Source: JAWOGN01 sp046496815 (GTDB lineage: Bacteria; Desulfobacterota; DSM-4660; Desulfatiglandales; Desulfatiglandaceae). Taken from it: a DNA stretch of 20,611 nucleotides. The notes under the pieces are model-generated. The model made no database searches, was not told the DNA's origin, and saw only the letters and a list, made by a program, of their open reading frames with translations. The stretch is taken from assembly GCA_046496815.1 (NCBI GenBank), contig JAWOGN010000326.1, forward strand, positions 1 to 20,611. The letters are read 5' to 3'. Shown piece by piece: positions 1 to 6,918 of the stretch. The position numbers and the translations under genes are program-made. Every line of letters starts with the position of its first letter. Position 1 is the stretch's first letter.

Positions 1-37
1 ATGATCGTTTCTTCGATGAGAAAAAAAATGGTAACCA

Positions 38-270
38 TTCACGGGTTCAAAGGTTCAGGGGTTCAAGGTTCAATTCTCGTCCACGGAGTGCATTTGGGTT
101 ACGTATTTATGAGAAAAGCGTCAGCTTTGTCAGGCCGAATCCAAAATTTGGAACTGAATTGGCAATTACTTGGGAAAATGAGGATTTTTAACGACGATTT
201 CGGGTCCTCAATCCCTTCTTTGTCCTTAACCCTGAATCCCGATTTCATCGGGAAACCCTGAACCTGTGAA
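38..270. repeat. Non-coding element bounded by imperfect inverted GGTTCA-rich ends
   Basis: The left edge holds four GGTTCA units at 44-49, 52-57, 60-65 and 67-72, spaced 8, 8 and 7 bases. The right edge (257-270) is CCTGAACCTGTGAA, whose reverse complement TTCACAGGTTCAGG matches the left edge TTCACGGGTTCA (38-49) with one mismatch over 12 bases. Just inside the right edge is a perfect 6-bp stem, CCCGAT-TTC-ATCGGG (238-252). No convincing gene lies inside: the open frames here lack ribosome-binding sites and resemble no family I know. The inverted ends and non-coding interior suggest a small miniature-transposon-like or intergenic repeat unit. That is inference, because only one copy is in the window and no target duplication is obvious. 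Confidence 0.4.
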
Positions 271-415
271 CGCTTACAAAAAATGATGGGGACACACAAA
301 ACACCAATTCGGATTTTACGGGACTCATACGGAGAGCAATTTGCAGAGGCATGGTTTGCACGACGACGACCGGGGGGCGTGACCGATTCGGACACAGGCG
401 AACTCCCGAACGTGG
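271..415. other. Short intergenic stretch with no recognised gene
   Basis: This is the region downstream of the MFS transporter on the minus strand. I see no convincing hairpin followed by a T-run and no gene with a ribosome-binding site. A possible reading frame on the plus strand from 283 runs into the antisense of the transporter and looks like a shadow. Confidence 0.4.
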
Positions 416-1753
416 CTATGCATTTGAAAAATAGACTTTCTCGATCTTGCCTTTTTGTTCGTCGACAAAATAGAACAGAATTCCACCGATCAAAAATAAC
501 AGCAAAATAGACGCGATACCCCAGCGTGCAGCCAGCTGTCCAATATGCCGGACCTGCTCCGGCGTGGCGACTGCCGGCATCATCAAGCGTCTGGCAATGA
601 GGCCGACCGTGCCCATTAAGGCCGGACCCATAATGGCTGCGAATTTACCCAGCATGTTGTAAAATCCGTAAAATTCGGCCGACTGTTCGATGGGGATCAG
701 TCGCGAGTAGTAAGAACGACTAAGGGCTTGAATCCCGCCCTGAACCATGCCGATAAGGACGGCAAGAATATAGAACTCTTGCTTGCTCGTCATCATGACT
801 CCCCAGACAGTGACAAACATGTACACCATAATTGCGAGGTAAATGGCCTTACGCACGCTCCACTTTTGACCGAGTTTTCCGAATCCCAGTGCGGCAGGAA
901 ACCCGATAAACTGCACGATGAGGAGCGCAACGATCAGATCATTCGACTCAAAACCGAGGCTCATACCGTAATCGACGGCCATACGAATGAAGGTGTCGAC
1001 GCCGTCGATATAAAACCAATAGGCGAATAGGAAAAGGAAGACGGTTTTCAAATGCCGGATTTTCCTAAATGTCTCGGCAAGTTGCCGAAAACCGCCTGCA
1101 ATCACACTTTCGGTTCCAACGGCTCCTGCGGCTGTCTTTGTTTCCGGGACCCAGAGAATGGTGAAAATGGTAAACACGCCCCACCACACGGCCACAGAAA
1201 CAAAGGCGTACCGTACCGCCTCACCGGCATCAGCGAAGCCAAAACTCTCCGGCATCAAGGTCATCAGGACGTTGAAAAGGAATAGCAGCCCGCCGCCGAG
1301 ATATCCCATTGAAAAACCCAGGCCCGAAACAAAATCGATCTCCTTTTCCCCGGCTACCAAGGGCAGGAGGGAATCGTAGAAAACATTGGCACCGGAAAAG
1401 CCGATCATTCCAATTCCATAGATCAGAATCGCCCATACCCATTTTCCCTGCTCCACAAAGAAGAGAGATGCGGTCATGAGTACACCCAAATAGGCAAAGA
1501 AAATCAGGAACTTCTTCCTGGAAGACCCTTTGTCGGCAATGGCACCCAAAACCGGCGCCATGATCCCAACGAGCAAACTGGCAATGGCGTTGCCAAACCC
1601 CAGTTGGGCGGTGCTCATAGTGACATCTGTTCCAAAACTCCAATACTTTTTGAAAAAAATCGGGAAAAAACCCGCCATCACGGTGGTTGCAAACGCAGAA
1701 TTCGCCCAGTCGTATATCGCCCAACCCCAGACGGCCCTCTTGTCTTTACTCAA
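416..1753 (-). CDS. MFS transporter, UMF1 (Atg22-like) family
   Basis: This is an integral inner-membrane permease of about 445 residues with roughly 12 hydrophobic segments, the usual size for the UMF1 group of the major facilitator superfamily. The N-terminal motif WAIYDWANSAFAT followed by FFPIFFKKYW is the family's hallmark. Later MFS features include a Gly-rich first half, a charged loop before the second six helices and SRSYYSRLIP in the C-terminal half. The substrate is unknown for most members and cannot be read from the sequence. The open frame extends to a TTG at 1798. I chose the TTG at 1753 because GGAGG lies 7 bases before it and because homologues begin a few residues before the WGWAIYDWANS motif. 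The start codon overlaps the stop of a 29-codon small ORF (TTGAGTAA), which suggests translational coupling. The family call is secure; the exact start is less so. Confidence 0.87.
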   Translation of the reverse strand: MSKDKRAVWGWAIYDWANSAFATTVMAGFFPIFFKKYWSFGTDVTMSTAQLGFGNAIASLLVGIMAPVLGAIADKGSSRKKFLIFFAYLGVLMTASLFFVEQGKWVWAILIYGIGMIGFSGANVFYDSLLPLVAGEKEIDFVSGLGFSMGYLGGGLLFLFNVLMTLMPESFGFADAGEAVRYAFVSVAVWWGVFTIFTILWVPETKTAAGAVGTESVIAGGFRQLAETFRKIRHLKTVFLFLFAYWFYIDGVDTFIRMAVDYGMSLGFESNDLIVALLIVQFIGFPAALGFGKLGQKWSVRKAIYLAIMVYMFVTVWGVMMTSKQEFYILAVLIGMVQGGIQALSRSYYSRLIPIEQSAEFYGFYNMLGKFAAIMGPALMGTVGLIARRLMMPAVATPEQVRHIGQLAARWGIASILLLFLIGGILFYFVDEQKGKIEKVYFSNA

Positions 1754-1835
1754 CGCGGGTCCTCCATCTTTGTTTCCACTGAATCCAGGTTGTCCCAAAT
1801 TCGTACATCTTCATGCCGCGCTTTGCCATCCGCAT
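1746..1835 (-). CDS. Small ORF (29 aa), basic and Trp-rich, overlapping the MFS start
   Basis: An ATG at 1835 is preceded by AGGAGG with a 6-base spacer, one of the best ribosome-binding sites in the window. The frame encodes 29 residues beginning MRMAKRGMKMYEFG and ending RWRTRVE, with eight Lys/Arg and three Trp. Its TAA stop lies inside the TTGAGTAA that also carries the TTG start of the transporter, a geometry typical of coupled translation. It has no membrane segment and I recognise no family. It could be a leader peptide that sets transporter translation or a small accessory protein. Alternatively the strong ribosome-binding site may mark an N-terminal region separated from the transporter by a frameshift. 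Support is purely from site quality and overlap. Confidence 0.42.
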   Translation of the reverse strand: MRMAKRGMKMYEFGTTWIQWKQRWRTRVE

Positions 1836-1870
1836 GGCTACCCTCCTGCAACCATCTACAATCCATCCGG

Positions 1871-1910
1871 GAAAGAAAAGACCTCATCGCTTTAAATGGA
1901 GATGAGGTCT
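1871..1910 (-). terminator. Rho-independent terminator after the ferritin-like gene
   Basis: Read on the minus strand, AGACCTCATC (1910-1901) pairs perfectly with GATGAGGTCT (1888-1879) across a 12-base loop. It is followed at once by the T-rich run TTTTCTTTC (1878-1870). It lies about 100 bases after the stop of the ferritin-like gene and before the small ORF/transporter unit, so it separates two transcripts. Confidence 0.75.
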
Positions 1911-2011
1911 CTCTCGTGTCGGACTTTACGACTCGTATGGCGGCAAATCACTTGGAATCTTGCGACGTGATGCGATTGAAATGGGCGACGCTCGGCGGGC
2001 GAACCATCAGG

Positions 2012-2515
2012 TTACGGGCCCGCATGAACCATCTCCGGAGTCTCCTGATGTACGTACCATTCGACGTCTCGAAGGTAAGCTTCCAGCTCCTTTTTCAGCA
2101 TGAGCTCGTGGCCCTGTTCGACATCCGCGAGATAGTGCAAGATTCTTTCTCCCGAAGGATCCGCTGTTTCAGCCGCTGCTTTTCTATAGAAGTTTTTCGC
2201 TTTTTCTTCACGTTTGATAGCGAGCTTCAGCAGGTCCTCGAGGGAATCCGTGATTTCCTCCGGAATCGCACTCCCCTCGGCAGTCTCAGGGTTGCCCGGT
2301 ATCCTCGGAGATTTCGCCTCCATACCTGACAACTTTTTTTGGAGGTCCATCAACATCTTCTTGTGGTTCACTTCCTCTTTGGCCAGGTTTTCATATTTAG
2401 TGCGCACCACCTCATTGGCAATCATCTTCGAGATATGGCCATAAAACCTGGCTGCGTCTTCTTCGCTGCGAATCGCCATCCCGACCACCTCAAGCGCTGT
2501 AAGTTTGCGATCCAT
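2012..2515 (-). CDS. Ferritin-like di-iron protein (rubrerythrin-type domain)
   Basis: This is a 167-residue cytoplasmic four-helix protein. Two di-iron half-motifs are visible: Glu18/Glu19 (SEEDAARFY) with E48-x-x-H51 (EEVNHKKM), and Glu103/Glu104 (REEKAKNFY) with E133-x-x-H136 (DVEQGHELML). This internal duplication is the rubrerythrin/ferritin-like pattern. The C-terminal rubredoxin Cys4 domain of classical rubrerythrin is absent, and a Pro-rich linker (about 65-88) joins the halves. Relatives act in peroxide reduction or oxygen and iron handling in anaerobes; the actual substrate is inferred. The ATG start has AAAGGAG 6 bases upstream. The gene is monocistronic, with its own near-consensus promoter at 2624-2652 and a terminator at 1871-1910. 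Confidence 0.85.
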   Translation of the reverse strand: MDRKLTALEVVGMAIRSEEDAARFYGHISKMIANEVVRTKYENLAKEEVNHKKMLMDLQKKLSGMEAKSPRIPGNPETAEGSAIPEEITDSLEDLLKLAIKREEKAKNFYRKAAAETADPSGERILHYLADVEQGHELMLKKELEAYLRDVEWYVHQETPEMVHAGP

Positions 2516-2623
2516 CGAAATCTCCTTTCGCCGTATTTCAAAACTCCTGCGGCAAATCCTCGGTTATGTTCATGCGGGGAATTTGATTTCGTATGTTTGA
2601 AAACAAACGGAACACCCAAGCGC

Positions 2624-2652
2624 ACTATATGGGACATTGAATCCCATGTCAA
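2624..2652 (-). promoter_or_regulatory. Near-consensus sigma70 promoter of the ferritin-like gene
   Basis: On the minus strand TTGACA (2652-2647) is followed by a 17-base spacer and TATAGT (2629-2624). This gives a perfect -35 box and a 5/6 -10 box at ideal spacing. Transcription would start near 2617, leaving a leader of about 100 bases that includes a short GTTTG-AAAA-CAAAC hairpin (2595-2608). Confidence 0.75.
2629..2647. promoter_or_regulatory. Palindrome filling the ferritin promoter spacer (operator candidate)
   Basis: ATGGGA (2629-2634) and TCCCAT (2642-2647) are perfect inverted arms around a 7-base centre. They occupy the spacer exactly between the -10 and -35 boxes. A repressor dimer bound here would block RNA polymerase. 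It does not match a PerR, Fur or Rex consensus that I know, so the regulator is unknown. Confidence 0.5.
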
Positions 2653-2668
2653 TGGAGGCAGCGCTCGG

Positions 2669-2693
2669 AAAAATACCCTTTTTTTACAGGGTA
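2669..2693 (-). terminator. Terminator after the cyclase-deacetylase-TPR operon
   Basis: On the minus strand TACCCT (2693-2688) pairs with AGGGTA (2679-2674) around an A-rich loop and is followed by TTTTT (2673-2669). The stem is only 6 bp. Its place between the end of the TPR gene and the ferritin promoter fits a terminator. Confidence 0.5.
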
Positions 2694-2779
2694 CCCGGCA
2701 GATTGGACTTGCCCGCTGCAGGTATCTTTGAAATGCGGAGGGAAAACGGGGAAAAATTACCGTGGGAACATTTTTGCTG

Positions 2780-3922
2780 CTAACCCTCTCGGGTTCCTTT
2801 CAATTCCTCTATTTTCTTTTGGAGCTTTTTTGCTTTGTCGATAAACTCATTCACTTTTTTGTAGTCCGGATCAATCAGCCTTACCAATTCCCATTCCCTG
2901 ATAGCTTCCGATAATCGTTCTCGATCAAAATACTGAATCCCATTTTTGTAATGCGTCTCTTTGTACAAATCCTCGCATCTTTTTATGTACAGATCGCACG
3001 CCTCACAATTCGATTGGTACCGGTTCGACGCTTTAAAGTGTGCCCTGGCCCTCAAATAATCTTTCTCATTGAAATACTTCATGGCAATTCGATAGTGAGA
3101 CTTGTGAGAATAGGCCAGGGCGGCGCTGTCATCGGGCTGCGCATTTAAAACCTTCACAAACTCAACAAGCGCCAGCTGATACTCGTTTTTCCTGAATAGC
3201 TCTATCCCGTGATTGCGATAAATGGCCACCTGATCCACCGGCTCTTCTCGCTCCTCCGAGGCGTATTCTTCCCAGGCCCGGTCGGGCAAATCCAAATCAG
3301 GTGCGCTCACCGCCTCTGTCTCAATGGCTTCTTTGCCCACCAGAAATTCCATGCCTTCAATTTCCGGAATCTTGATTTTCCGATCGACTTCGATCTGGGT
3401 GGCATCAGTCAAGTCATTGTATTTTGCGATGATGGGAAACTTTTGAGAATCACCGTAATACATCTTCGCCAGTCCGGCGACGCTCTCTTTCGGTTTGACC
3501 GTATGCACGACGTACCTTTTGATCTGAACCCGCTTTCGGGTAGTGAGCATCCGTACAACTTCCGGAAAATCCGGCCGCAGTCGCAACGCAATTAATAGTT
3601 GCTGACGGCCGCGTCCGTATCTTCCCTCATTGTTCAGCTTGATGCCCTCCCTGTAATGTTTCTCTGCCATCTCACGCAGCGTCATTTCCAGCTTCTTTAC
3701 CCGTTTGGCAGATCTCTCGTCTGAGGGATTCACGGTCATCGCCAGTTTATATTGCGCAAGGGCTGCGACGAGATCTCCGCTGACTTCATATGCTCCAGCC
3801 TTTTGAATATATTCTCGATAAAGCGTATCTGCGGAAATGCTGCGAGGTCCCGTTCCAAGGCTTACGCAGCCGGGCACCCATGTCAGAAAAGCCAGGATAT
3901 AGATAAAGTGCAGCTTTTTCAA
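2780..3922 (-). CDS. TPR and LysM domain lipoprotein
   Basis: This is a 380-residue secreted protein. Residues 1-19 form a signal peptide ending in VPGC, so Cys19 is the probable lipid-anchored residue. Two tetratricopeptide-like helical repeats follow (about 33-70 and 86-123). A LysM module spans about 137-187 (YVVHTVKPKESVAGLAKMYYGD then KIKIPE). After an acidic linker come three more TPR-like repeats (about 232-265, 274-306 and 322-356) and a Lys/Glu-rich coiled tail. LysM binds peptidoglycan or other GlcNAc polymers and TPRs bind proteins, so a periplasmic scaffold at the cell wall is a reasonable inference. The start is TTG, overlapping the stop of the deacetylase gene by four bases (TTGA). 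This indicates translational coupling, as no strong ribosome-binding site is seen. It is the last gene of a three-gene operon. Confidence 0.78.
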   Translation of the reverse strand: MKKLHFIYILAFLTWVPGCVSLGTGPRSISADTLYREYIQKAGAYEVSGDLVAALAQYKLAMTVNPSDERSAKRVKKLEMTLREMAEKHYREGIKLNNEGRYGRGRQQLLIALRLRPDFPEVVRMLTTRKRVQIKRYVVHTVKPKESVAGLAKMYYGDSQKFPIIAKYNDLTDATQIEVDRKIKIPEIEGMEFLVGKEAIETEAVSAPDLDLPDRAWEEYASEEREEPVDQVAIYRNHGIELFRKNEYQLALVEFVKVLNAQPDDSAALAYSHKSHYRIAMKYFNEKDYLRARAHFKASNRYQSNCEACDLYIKRCEDLYKETHYKNGIQYFDRERLSEAIREWELVRLIDPDYKKVNEFIDKAKKLQKKIEELKGTREG

Positions 3923-4980
3923 TTCAGAGGAAACTCGTTAAAGGTTTTAAGCATGGTAACAAAGCTTGTTAAATCCGTTTTCAGGATCTGGCTCCTCTCC
4001 AATAAAAGCGGGTCCGCGAAAAAGGGATTTGCGCCCCGCTCTACGGTTACGCCGATCTTGTAGCCCGCCTGATCAGACAGATGCAATATGGTCTCGTTGT
4101 GACGGCCGTAGGGGTAAGCCAGAAACACGGTATTTTGCTGCATTTCCCGGTCAATGATTTGTTTGGAGACCACCAGCTCTTTTTTGATACGTTCCAAATA
4201 GGCCGGATCCGTCTCCTCGGCCCCTTTCTTGGTAAGATCCGCATGGGACAGTGTGTGAGATCCCACTTCAAAGCCGTTTGCTTTCATCTCCCTGAGCTGA
4301 TCCCAGGTTATCGAGCTTTCCGACAGCCCCACATAATCGGTATATACGAACAAGGTCGCCGTAAAGCCATACTGCTTTAGGACGGGATAGGCAATATGAT
4401 AAGCAGAGCTATACCCGTCATCGATAGTAATTATGACTGATTTGTTCGGGATGGCGTGTCGATATCTCAAAAACCCAAGCAGGTCGTTCAGGGTGATAAC
4501 CCGGTATCCGTTTTCCTTTAAATATTTCAGATGTTGATGAAATGTGCGAACGGGCATACACAGGTTGGACTTGCATTCCTCAGCAAAGTGATGATAGGAC
4601 AAAATTGGGACAACTTGATATCCGTCCCGCTTTAATCCTCCCTTATTTTCTAGTTTGAGGGGAATTACAATGAGTTGATCCTCTCGAAATGGGGTTCCCT
4701 TGTTGGCGTCCTCGATCACCCACGATCGGTTGCCGTCTCCCAGGAATCTCTCCGCGAGGTTTGACGGACTATCCCCATATCGTATCTTGTAAACGATGTA
4801 TGCTTCAGACTGAAACAGGGTCTGCTCCGGTCGGTTCGCTCCCCGAAGCTTCTGTTCGGCTTTTTCCATGGCCGTTTTGAGTTGCGCACACGAGGACGGT
4901 AACAGCAAGAATATTCCCGCCAAGAAAAAAACAAGCGACCGGAAAAATGCTCTACACATCGGCGCTGCGCTTTTCCCCAT
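3919..4980 (-). CDS. LysM-polysaccharide deacetylase lipoprotein (PgaB/IcaB-like NodB fold)
   Basis: This is a 353-residue exported lipoprotein. A hydrophobic segment (about 13-29) ends in LPSSC, making Cys31 the likely lipidated residue. A LysM-like module covers about 60-107 (YIVYKIRYGDSPSNLAERFLG then LIVIPLKL). The NodB catalytic domain starts near ILSYHHF (126-132). It shows the metal and catalytic residues: Asp187-Asp188 in TIDDGY, His242 and His246 in SHTLSH, and AYPYG (288-292) as motif 3. The layout resembles the deacetylases that de-N-acetylate poly-GlcNAc (PgaB/IcaB type), here joined to a wall-binding module. The substrate could be peptidoglycan or an exopolysaccharide. The start ATG lies inside the cyclase gene (29-base overlap) and its stop overlaps the next gene by four bases. 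Confidence 0.85.
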   Translation of the reverse strand: MGKSAAPMCRAFFRSLVFFLAGIFLLLPSSCAQLKTAMEKAEQKLRGANRPEQTLFQSEAYIVYKIRYGDSPSNLAERFLGDGNRSWVIEDANKGTPFREDQLIVIPLKLENKGGLKRDGYQVVPILSYHHFAEECKSNLCMPVRTFHQHLKYLKENGYRVITLNDLLGFLRYRHAIPNKSVIITIDDGYSSAYHIAYPVLKQYGFTATLFVYTDYVGLSESSITWDQLREMKANGFEVGSHTLSHADLTKKGAEETDPAYLERIKKELVVSKQIIDREMQQNTVFLAYPYGRHNETILHLSDQAGYKIGVTVERGANPFFADPLLLERSQILKTDLTSFVTMLKTFNEFPLN

Positions 4981-6619
4981 TGCGTTCCTCTTCCCAACTC
5001 AGCACGTTAAGAATACCGACTTCCACTTTTTTCCCTTTGACAGGCACCTTGCCCCGATCCGCGACGCTGAGCCCGTCTCTATTTTCAATGGATTCATAGG
5101 TTTGCTTGCTAATCAAAATTTCGCCGGCCTCGGCAAGGGAGGTTAGCCTGTAAGCTACGTTCACGTCATCCCCGATAACCGTATATTCCATGCGTTTCGG
5201 CGAGCCAAGGTTTCCGGCCACGATCTCACCCGAATTTACACCCACCCCCACCTGAAAAAACAGCTCCCCGGGCTTCTTTTCCGCTTCAATCTTTGCCATT
5301 TCGCGCTGTATATCCAGCGCTGCCCTCACCGCGGCCTCAGCGTGCTGCGGATCGGGCGCCGGCGTTCCAAACACCGCCATCGCTTCATCCCCCACGAATT
5401 TGTTCAAGTGTCCCCCATGCTTGATGACAATATCGGTTACCCGGGTGAAGTGATCATTGAGCAACTCAACGATGACCTCAGGTTCCTTTTCTTCTGCAAG
5501 TGATGTAAAGCCTCTGATATCGACAAAAAGAACCGTTGCATCCACTTTCTGACCCTTCATCCATTTGTTATCTGGATTCTCCAAGATGAGATCGACAATC
5601 TCAGGGGTTACATATTGCCCAAAAGAGTCCTTGATTTTTTCTTTGAGTGCCAAATCTTCCGCCATTCGGTTAAATGCGGAACCCAGATCTCCCAGTTCAT
5701 CGTTGCGATCGAGATTCACCCGATGGTCAAAATCCTCCATTGCCAAGGCCTTAATGCTCTGCCCCAGCTTCTTTATAGGGTTTGAAAAATAGAGGCTGAG
5801 CGCCAGGCTGAGCGCGATTCCCATAAGCGTAATAATTCCGGTCATGACTAAAATAGAAATCTCCGCTTCGCGGATATTCTCCGAGATTTTCCTTTGTGAT
5901 AAAGCCAGGTGCACTTCTCCGATCTTTAGTTTCTGATAGGTGATGGGCATCTCAAAAAGTAAAAGCACTTCTCTGCCACGGAGGAAAGAACTCAATCTGA
6001 CGTTATTCATTTCTCTAAGCAAAGAAAGATCCTCCGGAGATGAATAGCCCTGGTTTACATTATCAATTCTACTGTCGGCCCGGATAATACGCGCTTGGTC
6101 CGTTATCAGAGCGTATACAACCTGTTCATTTTTTGCGATACCGCTAATCAGTTGAAACAGGGCCAGGTCCTCTTCGCCCAGCAGTTTTTCAGGTGCGTTA
6201 TTTGCTGCAATGCGAGCCAGGCTTTCACCCAGGTTGATGAGTTGACCAAGGTATTGTTCTTTTTGTTTTCTCAGGATTGAGAAACTAATGACCGAAATGA
6301 CCAATAAAATAAGTAGCGTGCACAGTGCCGTGAGCTTTACAAAGATGGGAATTCTCAGTTTTGTTTTGATTCGTCGCTCGTGGCCGCTTCTTCGGTCCGT
6401 GCCGCTTCTTCGCTCTGTACCGCGCCTTCGATCCTCACCGGTGAAGACGCCTTTTAGAGCCCTTCGATCCGTTCCGCTCCTTCGGTCAAGACCGCTTCTT
6501 CGATTCTTGCCGTGCCGCCTTACCAGGTAGGCCTTAAAATCGCTGCTTCGAGACCGATTCACAGGTCCCGCATTCCTTGCTGAGTGATGCGATCTATCCT
6601 CACTATTATCGGCCGTCAT
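4952..6619 (-). CDS. Membrane class III adenylate cyclase with HAMP domain and Arg-rich N-terminus
   Basis: The protein has about 555 residues, making cAMP from ATP in the cytoplasm under control of a periplasmic sensor region. The order is a basic cytoplasmic tail with RRSGxD hexads (40-83), TM1 (about 92-117), an extracytoplasmic region (about 118-254), TM2 (about 255-279), HAMP (about 279-329) and the cyclase domain (about 359-540). Metal-binding Asp367 (FVDIRGFTS) and Asp411 (FVGDEAMAVFG) are present, as are transition-state Asn487 and Arg491 (VNVAYRL). Lys407 and Thr480 occupy the base-recognition positions of bacterial adenylate (not guanylate) cyclases. The open frame reaches a GTG at 6682. 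I prefer the ATG at 6619, which has AAGGA 7 bases upstream. It is the first gene of the operon with the deacetylase and TPR lipoprotein. Confidence 0.87.
   Translation of the reverse strand: MTADNSEDRSHHSARNAGPVNRSRSSDFKAYLVRRHGKNRRSGLDRRSGTDRRALKGVFTGEDRRRGTERRSGTDRRSGHERRIKTKLRIPIFVKLTALCTLLILLVISVISFSILRKQKEQYLGQLINLGESLARIAANNAPEKLLGEEDLALFQLISGIAKNEQVVYALITDQARIIRADSRIDNVNQGYSSPEDLSLLREMNNVRLSSFLRGREVLLLFEMPITYQKLKIGEVHLALSQRKISENIREAEISILVMTGIITLMGIALSLALSLYFSNPIKKLGQSIKALAMEDFDHRVNLDRNDELGDLGSAFNRMAEDLALKEKIKDSFGQYVTPEIVDLILENPDNKWMKGQKVDATVLFVDIRGFTSLAEEKEPEVIVELLNDHFTRVTDIVIKHGGHLNKFVGDEAMAVFGTPAPDPQHAEAAVRAALDIQREMAKIEAEKKPGELFFQVGVGVNSGEIVAGNLGSPKRMEYTVIGDDVNVAYRLTSLAEAGEILISKQTYESIENRDGLSVADRGKVPVKGKKVEVGILNVLSWEEERNGEKRSADV
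6371..6502 (-). repeat. Degenerate 18-bp coding repeats giving RRSGxD/E hexads
   Basis: Inside the cyclase N-terminus, five hexads of the form R-R-[SR]-G-x-[DE] occur in two runs. The runs are RRSGLD, RRSGTD, RR and then RRRGTE, RRSGTD, RRSGHE, RR, separated by the segment ALKGVFTGED. The matching DNA shows repeated cgctccttcggt-like units on the plus strand. The segment is highly basic and lies just before the first membrane helix, so it is cytoplasmic. Its role is unknown. Confidence 0.8.
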
Positions 6620-6783
6620 CGGCTTGTCCTTAAGGTTTTTACGGAGAGACGCCGTGATGGATAATGCATCACCCCGGCTCACTGAATGATCAACGTTTTC
6701 ACCGCTTCTCTGGGAAAAAGCGCGTTGATTGAATCAAATGGCAAATTTATCTCAACGTACTTACCCGCAGTCCAAAACAATTT

Positions 6784-6812
6784 ATCTTAATTTATTCAAA
6801 GAGTTAAGTCAA
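6784..6812 (-). promoter_or_regulatory. Probable sigma70 promoter of the cyclase operon
   Basis: On the minus strand TTGACT (6812-6807) is followed by a 17-base spacer and TAAGAT (6789-6784). The surroundings are AT-rich. Transcription would start near 6777, giving a leader of about 160 bases before the preferred ATG. Confidence 0.5.
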
Positions 6813-6829
6813 GTTAAGAAACTACTTTG

Positions 6830-6843
6830 AGTGGGATCCCACT
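6830..6843. promoter_or_regulatory. Perfect 14-bp palindrome upstream of the cyclase promoter
   Basis: AGTGGGATCCCACT is fully self-complementary and lies 17 bases upstream of the -35 box, a usual position for an activator site. It is also flanked by direct TTGAG copies (6827-6831 and 6843-6847). The lack of a loop and T-run makes it a poor terminator for the preceding aldehyde oxidoreductase gene. Confidence 0.4.
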
Positions 6844-6918
6844 TGAGAGCGTGTCGATAGAAACCGGCCGACCCAACCGTATCAAGTCGAAAGCGGCCCA
6901 GTGTGGGGAAGTGAATTC

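Noticed and set aside
283..510. 75-codon plus-strand frame at the left end
   Set aside because: The second half is antisense to the MFS transporter and there is no ribosome-binding site; I recognise no domain in the first half.
1604..2329. 241-codon plus-strand frame across the MFS start and ferritin gene
   Set aside because: It runs antisense to two well-supported genes and through a terminator hairpin. The protein is low-complexity with no known motif.
6830..6843. Palindrome as terminator of the aldehyde oxidoreductase gene
   Set aside because: It has no loop and no T-run after it on the minus strand, so it would not form a standard terminator.
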